Below are positions 9,110-18,380 of a stretch of 64,000 nt of DNA, in pieces. Each line of letters starts with the position of its first letter. Within the stretch, counting starts at the first letter, position 1. This DNA is from Marinihelvus sp036351115. Lineage in GTDB: Bacteria > Pseudomonadota > Gammaproteobacteria > Xanthomonadales > SZUA-36. The notes beneath the pieces are model-generated. The model did not search any database, had not been told where the DNA came from, and saw only the letters and a program-made list of their open reading frames with translations. The stretch covers positions 29,184-93,183 of the forward strand of contig JAZBOL010000097.1 in the NCBI GenBank assembly GCA_036351115.1, given 5' to 3'. A program made the translations under genes and the position numbers.

Positions 9110-10721
9110 CGTAACAATCGTCCTCCGGCACCGTGTTGGGCCGCTTCAGGTCCATGAGGATTTCCCGGGCCGCGTTGGCGCCGCAGGTCGCGGACACGCC
9201 GCCGCCCGGATGGGTGGAGGAGCCGCACATGTAGAGGTTTTTCACCGGCATGCGGTACTGGGCATAGCCCGGAAACGGCCGGTTGAACAGCAGCTGGTCG
9301 ATGGTGAGCTCGCCCTGGAAAATATTGCCTTCCGTGAGGCCGATCTCGTTCTCGATTTCGTGCGGCGTGCGGACCTCCATGTGCACGATCAGGTCCTTGA
9401 AGCCCGGGCTGTGACGTTCGAGCTTGTCGACCACGGTCTGCCCGAAGGCCTCCCGCTTTTCCGGCGTCCAGGGCCCGTCCGCCAGTTTCGGCGGACAGTA
9501 CTGGATGAAATTCGACATCCAGTGGCACCCGGGCGGCGCCACGGTCGGATCCCAGGCCGAAGGAATGACCGACTCGATGAACGGGTCGTCGGACCAGCGC
9601 CCCCGCTTCCAGCAGTCGTAGGCGCGCTCGAGGGTTTCCATGTTGCCGATGAAGGCCTGGCCGCCCCGGTTCACGTAGCGGTTGTCGGGCACGTTGAGAA
9701 ATTTCGGCAGACCCGACAGGGCGATATTCACCTTGCCGGAAGAGCCACGGATCTTGTAATTGCGGGCCTTTTCCACGATCTCCGGCGGCAGGTCCTCCGG
9801 CGCCATGATGCGGGTGAAGGTCCGTCGGGCGTCGAGATTCGACACCACGATGTTCGCCGCGAGCTCATCGCCGTTCTCCAGCACCACGCCGCTGGCGCGC
9901 CCCTGCCTGACGAGGATGCGCCCGACCGCGGCCTCCGTGCGGATCTCGCCGCCTTCGGCCAGGAAAGCACTGGCGATGGCCTGGGAGATGGCGCCCATGC
10001 CGCCCCGGGCGAGGCCCCAGGCGCCGATGTTGCCGTCCACGTCGCCCATGACATGGTGCAGCAGGATGTAAGCCGAGCCCGGCGACTCCACGCCCAGGGC
10101 CGTTCCGATGATGCCCGGGGTCGCCATGGACGCCTTGATGAGTTCGTGCTCGAAGTAATCGTCCAGGTACTCCGCCGCGCTCATGGTGAAGAAGCGGATG
10201 TACTCGTAGATCTCCCGCTCGCCCAGGGTCCAGAACTGCCTGGCCAGGAACAGGAGTTCGCGGATGTCACGAATCCTGAACGAGGTGGGGTCCGGCGGTG
10301 TGCGCATGAGGGTCTTGCGGATCAGCTGCGAGTAGCGGCTCATGTCCGCTTCGAAGCGATGCATGGCGTCCGCGTCGTGGGGCGACAGGCGCTTGAGTTC
10401 GTTGTGGTTCGCGTCTTCGTCGTGGTAGCTGAGCAGCACCTGGCCGTTCAGGCCGTAGTTGATGGTGCCCAGGTAGGGCACGAGCATGAGCCCGTGGCGG
10501 CTCAGGTCCAGGTCCCGGTGAATGGCCTGGCGCATCATGCTGCACACGTAGGAACAGCTCGAATACTGCCAGCCCTCGACCAGTTCGCGGGAAACCGCGG
10601 CGCCCCCGATGTAGTCGTTCTTCTCCAGCACCAGCACGTCCAGGCCGGCCTTCGCCAGGTAGGCGGCGTTGGTCAGCCCGTTGTGGCCGGCGCCGATGAC
10701 GATGGCGTCCCATCGCTTCAT
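9102..10721 (-). CDS. Phytoene-desaturase-like FAD/NAD(P) oxidoreductase
   Basis: A 539-aa COG1233-type flavoprotein. The N-terminal dinucleotide fold is DAIVIGAGHNGL, then VLVLEKNDYIGGAA. The C-terminal FAD segment is LYMCGSSTHPGGGVSATCG followed by NAAREIL. It lacks a carotenoid gene context (no crtB or crtE), so phytoene is unlikely as substrate; PYROXD2-like is a better description. The ATG overlaps the stop of the upstream paralogue as ATGA, and its own end overlaps the GcvT-family start. A role oxidising a substrate whose one-carbon unit is handed to the GcvT protein is inference. Confidence 0.85.
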   Translation of the reverse strand: MKRWDAIVIGAGHNGLTNAAYLAKAGLDVLVLEKNDYIGGAAVSRELVEGWQYSSCSYVCSMMRQAIHRDLDLSRHGLMLVPYLGTINYGLNGQVLLSYHDEDANHNELKRLSPHDADAMHRFEADMSRYSQLIRKTLMRTPPDPTSFRIRDIRELLFLARQFWTLGEREIYEYIRFFTMSAAEYLDDYFEHELIKASMATPGIIGTALGVESPGSAYILLHHVMGDVDGNIGAWGLARGGMGAISQAIASAFLAEGGEIRTEAAVGRILVRQGRASGVVLENGDELAANIVVSNLDARRTFTRIMAPEDLPPEIVEKARNYKIRGSSGKVNIALSGLPKFLNVPDNRYVNRGGQAFIGNMETLERAYDCWKRGRWSDDPFIESVIPSAWDPTVAPPGCHWMSNFIQYCPPKLADGPWTPEKREAFGQTVVDKLERHSPGFKDLIVHMEVRTPHEIENEIGLTEGNIFQGELTIDQLLFNRPFPGYAQYRMPVKNLYMCGSSTHPGGGVSATCGANAAREILMDLKRPNTVPEDDCYDE

Positions 10722-12238
10722 CGCAGGATCTCCCGGGCCGCGTTGTGGCCCGCAGCGCCCGTGAGGTCACCCGCGGGGTGCGTTCCGGCGCCACAGAGCC
10801 AGAGGCCGTGAATGGGGGTCCGGTACTGCGCGGCCTCGTAGGTCGGGCGCATCATGAGCATCTGGTCCAGGGCGAATTCCGTATGGTGCCAGTGACCCCC
10901 GGTCACGCCATGGCGCGCCTCGATATCGGCCGGGGTCAGCAGTTCGTGGCCCACGATCTGCCGCCGCAGGGTCGGGACGTGGCCCTCCAGGACATCCAGC
11001 GTGCGCTCCAGCAGGGTCTGCCGGGCGACATCATTCCAGCCGTCCCGCAGGTGCCGCGGCACGTACATCACGTGCGCGGACAGCACGTGCCCACCGTCCG
11101 GCGCCAGGGTCGGGTCATCGAGGCTGGGCACCGCGACCTCCAGCACCGGCGTCTCGGGCAACTCGCCGTACTTGCTGCCGTCGAAGGCGAATTCGATGGC
11201 GTCGAGGCCCGGCGCCAGGACGATGCGGCCCGCCGGCCGGTCGAGGCCGGCAAAGTCCGGCAGACCGTCGAGGGCCAGGTGCAGTTTGGCCACGAGGCCA
11301 TCGCAGCGCAGGCGGCGGATGCGGTTGGTGAAGCCGATTTCCAGGTGACGGGCGCCCACGAGGTCGAGGAGCGTGGTCTGCGGGTCGGCGGAGGACACCA
11401 CGCGCTGCGCCTCGATGCGCTCGCCGCTTGCCAGGACCACGCCCCGGGCCTCGAAGCCATGCTCCACCGGCTCGAGAAGCAGGCGGGCCACTCGGGCGTC
11501 GGTCCGCAGCTCGGCGCCGGCCGCCCGGGCCGATGCCTCGAGGGCGCCGATGAGATTCGCCGGGCTCCGCACGGCCCGGCCGGCCATGCGGTACAGCATC
11601 ATCAGCACCGCGTTGTTGGGGGACCGCGGCGCCATGCGGGAGCCGATCAGCCCATCCCAGCTGACCAGGGCCTTGAGCACCTCATCCTCGAAGTGTTCGT
11701 CCACGAGATCGCGGGTCGGCAAGGCGAACTGCCGCAGGAATTCCCGCATGTCCTCCCGGCCCATGCGACGAATCGACCAGCCCATGCGACCGAAAACCGC
11801 GAGCTCCGCCAGGGGGGCTTTCGCGATTCTCGGAATGGTCTGCAACCAGTGAGGAGCCAGCGCCTCGGCGAACGTCTTCAGCCGCCGGTGAAAATCCGGC
11901 CAGGCCGCGGCATCACTCACCGTGGCGCCGGAGAGGCTCTCGCCCTGGATCACGCGCGCATGACCGTCCGGCCCCAGCCCCACCAGGGGCAGCGGTTGCG
12001 CCCACGCCAGGCCGTGCGCCTCCAGCTCGAGGGCCGCGGCCACGGCCGTGGAGACGTGACCCGCGCTGTGCGCGACCGGGGCGCGAAACTCGTCGTGAAA
12101 CGCCCTCGGCGCCGCGAGGCCACCCGGCGCCGGACCCGCCTCGAGGACGGCCACCCGCTGGCCGGCGCGCGCCAGCAGCGCGGCGCAAACCAGTCCGTTG
12201 TGGCCCGCGCCGATCACCAGTGTGTCGAATCGATCCAA
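10718..12238 (-). CDS. Second phytoene-desaturase-like FAD/NAD(P) oxidoreductase
   Basis: A 506-aa paralogue of the downstream gene, first in the three-gene unit. It has the GAGHNGLVCAALLARAG nucleotide fold and AVLEAGPAPGGLAA, and ends with LWLCGAGTHPAGDLTGAAG and NAAREILR. The two proteins share architecture but are clearly diverged, suggesting a heteromeric or two-step oxidation rather than a recent duplication. The start lies 98 bases from the divergent membrane-protein start, so the promoters of both units should sit between 12239 and 12336. Substrate unknown. Confidence 0.85.
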   Translation of the reverse strand: MDRFDTLVIGAGHNGLVCAALLARAGQRVAVLEAGPAPGGLAAPRAFHDEFRAPVAHSAGHVSTAVAAALELEAHGLAWAQPLPLVGLGPDGHARVIQGESLSGATVSDAAAWPDFHRRLKTFAEALAPHWLQTIPRIAKAPLAELAVFGRMGWSIRRMGREDMREFLRQFALPTRDLVDEHFEDEVLKALVSWDGLIGSRMAPRSPNNAVLMMLYRMAGRAVRSPANLIGALEASARAAGAELRTDARVARLLLEPVEHGFEARGVVLASGERIEAQRVVSSADPQTTLLDLVGARHLEIGFTNRIRRLRCDGLVAKLHLALDGLPDFAGLDRPAGRIVLAPGLDAIEFAFDGSKYGELPETPVLEVAVPSLDDPTLAPDGGHVLSAHVMYVPRHLRDGWNDVARQTLLERTLDVLEGHVPTLRRQIVGHELLTPADIEARHGVTGGHWHHTEFALDQMLMMRPTYEAAQYRTPIHGLWLCGAGTHPAGDLTGAAGHNAAREILR

Positions 12239-12336
12239 ACCGCCTCTCCCGCTGTCGCGTGCAAGATTACCCCATGCCGGGTCGCGGAGGCGTGGCCGGC
12301 ACGGCCGGGGTGACAGCGAGCGGTTATGCTGGTGTG

Positions 12337-13248
12337 GTGAACGATGCCCAGACCGACCATCGCTTCGAGCTCAGCCGCGGCCAGAAGGCCTTCAAGGCGG
12401 TCGTCTATTCGCTGCTCGTGCTGAACTTCTGCGCGTACCTGGTCGTGGACATCAACAACGCGGCCCACACGCTCAACGCCGATTCCACCTTGCTGAACGT
12501 CACCAGCGCCTTTGCCGTCAGCAGCGCCGTGTTCGCCTGGCTGCTGCTCATCGCCCTGCTCGAACTCGAAACCTACGCCCTCGACGACGAGGCCTGGACC
12601 GGACGCCTGACGTTGGTCGTGCATGCCGTGCGTCTCGGCTGCCTCGTGGTGATCACGCACTGGATCTTCGCCCTGGTCGATTACGCCGTCGATCTTCGCG
12701 CGGCCGCGCCGCTTGAGGGCGTGAACGACCTGTGCGCGCTGGCGGGGGAGGAACGGTCCTGGACCTTCAATCTCGACTACCGGGACATCACGGACGACAA
12801 CTGCGCGGAGCTGAGCACCGCGACGACCTTCTTCGCCATCCCGGACAGCCCCGTGGTCACGGATGGCGAAGGCCTGGCCCTGGAGCGCCAGCTGGCCTGG
12901 GGGGACGTGGTGGAGATCGTCGCCTGGCTGCTCATCATCCTGGCGACCGAGGCCTTGGTGCGGCTCCAGGAGCGCCAGGTCACCGGGGGCCGGCTGATGA
13001 GCGCCCTGCGCGGCACGACCTTCGTGTCTTACGGTGTGCCGATCGTCCTGGCGCTATGGTGGCTCTGGCTCGGTCACCCGCTCTACACCTGGGATACGTT
13101 CCTGTGGATCGGGGGCTTCACGGTGATCGAGATGAATCTCCGGGCCTGGCGCGAGGAAATCGCCCGGCAGATGATGGTCCGGGACGCCATGGCCCGGCCG
13201 GAAACACTAGAATCGGCAGACCGGTCCGATGCGGTGGAATCTCCATGA
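12337..13248 (+). CDS. Polytopic membrane protein, unknown function
   Basis: About 303 aa with five or six predicted membrane helices (VVYSLLVLNFCAYLVV, AFAVSSAVFAWLLLIALL, VVHAVRLGCLVVITHWIFALV, EIVAWLLIILATEALV, SYGVPIVLALWWLWL, TFLWIGGFTVIEM) and one extracytoplasmic loop of about 60 residues rich in acidic residues with two Cys. I recognise no family. I chose the GTG at 12337: the upstream in-frame ATGs at 12220 and 12274 would add residues with poor codon character, and a TATGCT -10-like hexamer at 12325-12330 would lie inside that extension, implying a leaderless transcript. The stop overlaps the start of the puuB-like gene (ATGA), so the two are probably co-translated. Confidence 0.72.
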   Translation: MNDAQTDHRFELSRGQKAFKAVVYSLLVLNFCAYLVVDINNAAHTLNADSTLLNVTSAFAVSSAVFAWLLLIALLELETYALDDEAWTGRLTLVVHAVRLGCLVVITHWIFALVDYAVDLRAAAPLEGVNDLCALAGEERSWTFNLDYRDITDDNCAELSTATTFFAIPDSPVVTDGEGLALERQLAWGDVVEIVAWLLIILATEALVRLQERQVTGGRLMSALRGTTFVSYGVPIVLALWWLWLGHPLYTWDTFLWIGGFTVIEMNLRAWREEIARQMMVRDAMARPETLESADRSDAVESP

Positions 13249-14540
13249 CCCAGAAACCCGACAACCAGAAACAGGAGCACACCGGCTCCTACTACGCCGC
13301 GACGGTCAACGAGCGCACCGACTATCCGGCCCTCGAGGGCAGTGTCGATACGGACGTGTGCGTGGTGGGCGGTGGCTTCACCGGTGTCGCCACCGCCCTG
13401 ACGCTGGCCGAACGCGGCTACCGGGTCACGGTGCTGGAAGCCAACCGCATCGGATGGGGCGCTTCCGGGCGCAACGGCGGTCAGCTCATCAATGGCATCA
13501 GTGGCCTGGGCAAGGTGGCGAAGGCGAATGGCCAGGGCGCCGAGGACCTGCTCTGGGACCTGGGCTGGCGGGGCAACGCCATCGTCCGGGAACGCATGGA
13601 AAAGTACGGCATCGCCTGCGATTTCAAGGAGGGCTTCGTCGAGGTGGCGCTCAAGGAGCGGCAGATCGCCGATCTCGAGGCATACGCGGAAGAGCGTGAA
13701 CGGCGTAACTGGCCGCACCGCTATGAACTGTGGTCCCGGGAAGAGACCCGGGAGAAGCTGGGGACGGACAGCTACATCGGCGGTTTCGCCTGTTTCCGGG
13801 ACGGCCACCTGCACCCCCTGAACCTGTGCATCGGCGAAGCCCGCGCCGCGGCAGGGCTCGGTGTCACGCTGCACGAGCAGTCACCCGTCACCGGCATCGA
13901 CCACGGCGACCGGCCCGTGGTCCGCACCGGGCAGGGCGAGGTTCGCGCGGACGCCGTCGTGCTGGCCGGCAACGCCTACAGCCGCCTCGAGCCCCGTCAC
14001 CTGTCCAACCTGGTGTTTCCCGCCGGCAGCTACATCATCGCCACCGAACCCCTGGATGAAGACACGGTTGCGCGGATCAACCCCCTGGACGTGGCCGTCT
14101 GCGACGTCAACGAAGTGGTCGACTACTACCGACTGTCCGCGGACAAGCGGCTGCTCTACGGCGGCGCCTGCAACTACTCCGGCCGGGAGCCGCGCAGCAT
14201 CGAGTCCTACATCCGCCCACGCATGCTGAAGGTCTATCCGGAGCTCGCCGGCGCCCGGATCGATTTCCAGTGGGGCGGCATGATCGGCATCGTGCTCAAC
14301 CGCGTACCGGCGGTCGGGCGCATCAACGGCAACGTTTACTACTGCCAGGGGTACTCCGGCCACGGCGTCGCCGCAACCCACATCATGGGGGAAGTGATGG
14401 CCGACGCGATCGGAGGCACGCTGGAAACCTTCGACATGTTCGCCAACATCAGGCACTTCCGAATCCCCGGAAGCCAGTGGCTGGGGAATCAGATCATTGC
14501 CCTGGGCATGCTGTACTACAAGATGAAAGACCGGCTCTAG
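13245..14540 (+). CDS. Gamma-glutamylputrescine oxidoreductase-like FAD enzyme
   Basis: A 431-aa DAO-superfamily flavoprotein. The ADP-binding fold is VCVVGGGFTGVATALTLAERG with VLEANRIGWGASGRNGGQ, and the C-terminal segment is GYSGHGVAATHIMGEVMADAI. The overall pattern matches PuuB/OrdL, which oxidises gamma-glutamylputrescine to the aldehyde and H2O2. No puuA, puuC or puuD is nearby, so the polyamine role rests on family resemblance; other amine substrates are possible. A GGTGGA site precedes the ATG at 13245. It is translationally coupled to the membrane protein and convergent with the symporter gene. Confidence 0.8.
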   Translation: MTQKPDNQKQEHTGSYYAATVNERTDYPALEGSVDTDVCVVGGGFTGVATALTLAERGYRVTVLEANRIGWGASGRNGGQLINGISGLGKVAKANGQGAEDLLWDLGWRGNAIVRERMEKYGIACDFKEGFVEVALKERQIADLEAYAEERERRNWPHRYELWSREETREKLGTDSYIGGFACFRDGHLHPLNLCIGEARAAAGLGVTLHEQSPVTGIDHGDRPVVRTGQGEVRADAVVLAGNAYSRLEPRHLSNLVFPAGSYIIATEPLDEDTVARINPLDVAVCDVNEVVDYYRLSADKRLLYGGACNYSGREPRSIESYIRPRMLKVYPELAGARIDFQWGGMIGIVLNRVPAVGRINGNVYYCQGYSGHGVAATHIMGEVMADAIGGTLETFDMFANIRHFRIPGSQWLGNQIIALGMLYYKMKDRL

Positions 14541-14604
14541 GCGACCGCCCCCGGGACCCCGGGCCACGGCGAACCCGGTACGACGGTTCTCCGGCCGGGC
14601 GCGG

Positions 14605-16200
14605 TCACAGGGCCGACACGTCGGCGAACACGACGTAGACCGTCAGCACGATGAGCACCAGCAACGCGCTGACGAGTTTCGTGTACCGCCAGGGGGTGAG
14701 GTCCACCGCGCCCACATCCTTCTGTTCGAAGGGTTCCGCTCGAGGACTCAATTCGCCCCGGATCAGCATGTAGATCACCAGGTAGGCGAAGACCACGCCG
14801 AGGAAATGAAACTCGTGCATGGATTCGACGATTGGCGAAAGGGGCGGAAGGAAGTAGCCACAACCAATGACGACCAGGCCCGTCACCAGGGCCGTTCGTG
14901 CCGCCGAGGCCGGCACCCGTTTCGTGAGCATGCCGACGAGCACCACGGCGAAGATCGGAATGAAGTACATGCCGTTCATTTTTTGCAGGTACGAGAAGAT
15001 GCTGGCCTGCCCGTCGAGCAGCGGCGCCAGGGTCATGGCGCAGATCGCGATGATCCAGCCGAACGCCTTCCCCGCCCGCACGAGTTGCTGGTCCGATGCG
15101 TCCCGGTTCATGAGCTTGCCGTACAGGCCCATGCTGAACAGGGTGCAGGTGCTGTTCAGCGCCGAATTGAAGCTCGACAGGATGGCGCCCATCATCGCCG
15201 CCGCGAAGAAGCCGGCGAAGGCCTCCGGCAGGACGCCACGGACCAGCGCGCCGTAGGCGTGGTCTGCACGCACGTCCTCACCGGCGAACCAGGCGAAGGC
15301 GATCATGCCCGGGATGACGAGATACAGGGGTCCGAGCAGTTTGAGGAATCCGGTGGCGAGGACGCCCTTCTGGCCCTCGGCGAGGGAACTCGCCCCCAGC
15401 GTGCGCTGGATGATCTGCTGGTTGGTGGTCCAGTAGAACAGGTTCAGCAGCAGCACCCCCGTGAAAATCGTGCCCACGGGTACCGCACTGTCGTTTCCCT
15501 CGATGGAGCTGAATCGTCCCTCGTTACCGGCGACCAGGGCCTCCATCCCGGCGTCCAGGCTGCCGTCCCCGAGCGCCTTCAGCCCGAACCAGGTAATCAG
15601 GAATCCGCCGGTCAGCAGCCCGAATCCGTTGATGAGGTCGGACACGGCGACGGTTCGTAATCCGCCGAAGAGGGCGTAGAGCGAGCCGATGATGCCGACG
15701 ACCCACACGATGACCCAGAGGGTCTGGCGGTGGGACTCGAAACCGAACATTTCCTGTACGTCCAGGATGCCGATGAGCCCGGTGGCCCCGGTGTAGAGAA
15801 TGATCGGCAACAGGATCACCGCGTAGGCCAGGAGGAAAATCAGGCTGGCGATCAGTCGGGTGCGCTCATCGAAGCGCAATTCCAGGTACTCCGGAACCGT
15901 GGCCACGCCGCTCTTGAGAAAGCGCGGCAGGAAGAACAGCGCCATGGCCACCAGTGCGACGACGGCGACGACCTCCCACACCATGACGGAGAAGCCATAG
16001 GCGAAGGCCGCGCCGTTGAGGCCAACCAGTTGTTCCGTGGACAGGTTGGTCAACAGCAGGGAGCCGGCGATCAGCGGCCAACCCAGGCTTCGGCCGGCCA
16101 GGAAGTAGCCTTCGCTGGTGTCGTGGTCATCCTTGCGGGTAAACCAGATGGTCAGTACGGCCACGAGGCCGGTGAAGAACAGGAAGGAAAACAGGGTCAC
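14605..16200 (-). CDS. SSS-family sodium/sugar symporter (SGLT-like)
   Basis: About 531 aa with 13-14 hydrophobic helices. The N-terminal DTSEGYFLAGRSLGWPLIAGSLLLTNLSTEQLVGLNG segment, spread over helices 1-2, and YYWTTNQ-type NLFYWTTNQQIIQRTLGA closely resemble Vibrio Na+/galactose symporter (vSGLT, 543 aa). AILSSFNSALNS carries the Ser/Thr set usual for the Na2 site. I start at the GTG at 16200; the open frame continues upstream into galK and would cost the protein its hydrophobic N-terminus. It follows galK by 34 bases in the same direction, so galactose (or glucose) uptake is the likely job. Inner membrane. Confidence 0.85.
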   Translation of the reverse strand: MTLFSFLFFTGLVAVLTIWFTRKDDHDTSEGYFLAGRSLGWPLIAGSLLLTNLSTEQLVGLNGAAFAYGFSVMVWEVVAVVALVAMALFFLPRFLKSGVATVPEYLELRFDERTRLIASLIFLLAYAVILLPIILYTGATGLIGILDVQEMFGFESHRQTLWVIVWVVGIIGSLYALFGGLRTVAVSDLINGFGLLTGGFLITWFGLKALGDGSLDAGMEALVAGNEGRFSSIEGNDSAVPVGTIFTGVLLLNLFYWTTNQQIIQRTLGASSLAEGQKGVLATGFLKLLGPLYLVIPGMIAFAWFAGEDVRADHAYGALVRGVLPEAFAGFFAAAMMGAILSSFNSALNSTCTLFSMGLYGKLMNRDASDQQLVRAGKAFGWIIAICAMTLAPLLDGQASIFSYLQKMNGMYFIPIFAVVLVGMLTKRVPASAARTALVTGLVVIGCGYFLPPLSPIVESMHEFHFLGVVFAYLVIYMLIRGELSPRAEPFEQKDVGAVDLTPWRYTKLVSALLVLIVLTVYVVFADVSAL

Positions 16201-16234
16201 GGGTCTGGGCTCGCTTCTCGTTGTTGTCGGTCCA

Positions 16235-17365
16235 TCATGCCACGCGGTAAAAGCCGGCGGCGGGTTCGCAGGCCAGCAGCCTGGATTGGCGCCCCGTGCG
16301 GGCCCCGTAGGCCACGGGCACCGCGGCACGGGTCTCGTCCAGCCGGTCCGCCTCCACCAGGGCGACCACCGCGCCGCCGAAGCCCGCGCCGGTCATTTTG
16401 GCCCCGTGTACGCCCGCCATACCCTGGAGCAGGCCCGCCATCTCGTCCAGTTCCGGGCAGGACACCTCGTAGTCGTCCCGCAGGGACCGGTGCGATTCGT
16501 TCATCAACGTCCCGAACCGCCGAGCATCACCCGCCTTCAGCGCGGCTACCGCGTCCCGGACGCGGGCATGCTCGGAGGCCACGTGTCGCGCCCGCCGGAG
16601 CAGGAGCGGGTCCTGCGCGAGGGGTGTTCCGGGTTCGAAGTCCGGTGGTCGCAGCGCGACCAGCGGCCGCCCCACCCGGGCAGCGGCGCGTTCACACTCG
16701 GTACGGCGTTCGTTGTAGCACGAGCCGGCCAGCGATCGCGATACGCCCGTATCCGCGAGGAGCACGCGCAGGCGTTCCGCCGGGAAGGGAACCGGCTCCC
16801 ACTCCAGGGTGCCGCAGTGCAGGACAAGAAGCTTTCCTGCCTGGCCCATGGCCACGGCAAAAGGGTCGAGAATGCCGCAGGCCAGTCCGACAAAATCGTT
16901 TTCCGCGGCCTGCGCGATGCGCGCCAGGGCGAGCCCGTCGAATGTCCCGCCGCCCAGGTCGGCGAGCACGCCGGCGAAGCCGAGCGTCAGGGAGGCGGAG
17001 GACGACAGGCCTCGCCCGGCGGGCAGGTTGGAGCGCAGCCGCAGATCCATTCCCTGCTCCGGCCAGTCGCCGGGAAAGGCGGCAAGCACGCCGAGGAGGT
17101 AGTCGCTCCAGTGCCCCCGGGGCCCGGCGGCCAGCCTCGCCGCGGTCAGCTCGACCGTCTCGCTGAAGGCTTCCGAGTGGACCCGGAAGATGGCGTCCGC
17201 TCGCCGGGACACTTCGAAACGCGTTCCAAGGCCGATGGCCATGGGCAGCACGAGCCCCCCGTTGTAGTCCGTGTGTTCGCCGAGCAGATTGATCCGTCCC
17301 GGCGAGAAGTACACCGCCTCGGGGGGTCCGAAGGGTGGCGCTTCGTTGCCGGGGTGATCAGTCAA
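16235..17365 (-). CDS. galK: Galactokinase
   Basis: A 376-aa GHMP kinase. Signatures: galactokinase motif GRINLLGEHTDYNGG (23-37), ATP loop LPAGRGLSSSASL (114-126) and GAKMTGAGFGG near the C-terminus. The catalytic Asp is D167 in CGILDPF; the residue after it is Pro where CGIMDQ is common, a minor departure. It phosphorylates galactose to galactose-1-phosphate in the Leloir pathway. The start overlaps the end of galT by 8 bases, and the Na+/sugar symporter follows, forming one unit galT-galK-symporter. Confidence 0.93.
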   Translation of the reverse strand: MTDHPGNEAPPFGPPEAVYFSPGRINLLGEHTDYNGGLVLPMAIGLGTRFEVSRRADAIFRVHSEAFSETVELTAARLAAGPRGHWSDYLLGVLAAFPGDWPEQGMDLRLRSNLPAGRGLSSSASLTLGFAGVLADLGGGTFDGLALARIAQAAENDFVGLACGILDPFAVAMGQAGKLLVLHCGTLEWEPVPFPAERLRVLLADTGVSRSLAGSCYNERRTECERAAARVGRPLVALRPPDFEPGTPLAQDPLLLRRARHVASEHARVRDAVAALKAGDARRFGTLMNESHRSLRDDYEVSCPELDEMAGLLQGMAGVHGAKMTGAGFGGAVVALVEADRLDETRAAVPVAYGARTGRQSRLLACEPAAGFYRVA

Positions 17366-18380
17366 GGCACGCCCGGAGCCGCTCGGCCCCCGCTTCGGGC
17401 GTCAGGTCACGCTGGGCCTCGGCGAGCATTTCGTAGCCCACCATGAACTTGCGCACCGTGGCGGACCTCAGCAGGGGGGGATAAAAGTGCATGTGCAGGG
17501 TGCAGTGGGGATGGCCGGCCCCGTCCGTTGGCGCCTGGTGAATGCCCGACGAGTAGGGAAACGGCACCCCGAACAGCCGGTCATAGGCCCGGGTAACGAC
17601 GCCGATGATGGCGGCGAAATCCTCGGTCTGCGCCGGACTGAAATCCGCCAGGCTTTCCACCTGCAGCCGTGGCAGCACCAGGGTCTCGAAGGGCCAGGTC
17701 GCCCAGAAGGGCACGACGACGAGAAAGTGATCGTTGACGGCAACGAGGCGCTCGCCGCGCTCGAGCTCCAACGCCGCGTACGCCATCAGCAACGGGCGAC
17801 CGTGTCGCTCACGCCAGGCCGCCATGTTGCGCAGTTCACGCGCCGGCAGGTCGGGGATCGAGGACTGGGCCCAGATCTGCCCGTGCGGATGCGGGTTGCT
17901 GCAGCCCATCAGTTCGCCCTTGTTCTCGAAAATCTGGACGTGGCCGATCAGGTCGTCCGCCGCCAGGACCTCGTGCTCGTATTTCCAGGCCTCGACCACG
18001 CGGACCAGCGCCTGGGGATCGAGCTGCGCCAGCCCGAGGTCATGGCGCGGGGAGAAGCACACGACGCGGCAGCGCCCACGCTCCGCCCGGGCCACCAGCA
18101 GGCCGTGTTCATCCATGCCCCAGGGCTCGTTTTCCGGCGGCAAGGCGGGGAAATCGTTGTCAAAAACGAAGGGGCCGGCATAGTCCGGATTGCGCTCGCC
18201 GCTGGCGCGTTCATTGCCCGGACACAGGTTGCAAGCGGGGTCGTAGGCCGCCGATGCCGGTATCGGTGCCGGCTCCTCGCTGCCCTGCCAGGGACGCTGG
18301 AGACGATGCGGCGACACGAGCACGTGTTCGCCGGTCAGGGGGTTGTAACGCCGATGCGCGCGGGTCCACGAGTCCTGCAT
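17358..18380 (-). CDS. galT: Galactose-1-phosphate uridylyltransferase
   Basis: A 340-aa HIT-superfamily transferase. C50 and C53 in CNLCPGN are the N-terminal zinc ligands, and the active-site SNPHPHGQIWA has nucleophile H166. The second-domain GHPHCTLHMHFYPPLLR segment is present. It exchanges UMP between UDP-glucose and galactose-1-phosphate. First gene of the gal unit; galE and galM are not in the window. It begins 120 bases after the atp operon terminator. Confidence 0.95.
   Translation of the reverse strand: MQDSWTRAHRRYNPLTGEHVLVSPHRLQRPWQGSEEPAPIPASAAYDPACNLCPGNERASGERNPDYAGPFVFDNDFPALPPENEPWGMDEHGLLVARAERGRCRVVCFSPRHDLGLAQLDPQALVRVVEAWKYEHEVLAADDLIGHVQIFENKGELMGCSNPHPHGQIWAQSSIPDLPARELRNMAAWRERHGRPLLMAYAALELERGERLVAVNDHFLVVVPFWATWPFETLVLPRLQVESLADFSPAQTEDFAAIIGVVTRAYDRLFGVPFPYSSGIHQAPTDGAGHPHCTLHMHFYPPLLRSATVRKFMVGYEMLAEAQRDLTPEAGAERLRACLD

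Noticed and set aside
9093..10811. A 572-codon plus-strand frame opposite the first FAD oxidoreductase
   Set aside because: No domain; the minus strand has the nucleotide-binding motif and overlapping junctions.
9102..12238. Carotenoid biosynthesis operon
   Set aside because: The flavoproteins resemble phytoene desaturase, but no crtB, crtE or crtY lies nearby.
12220..12336. Upstream starts (ATG at 12220 and 12274) for the membrane protein
   Set aside because: They would place a TATGCT box inside the gene and add residues with poor codon character; kept only as alternatives.
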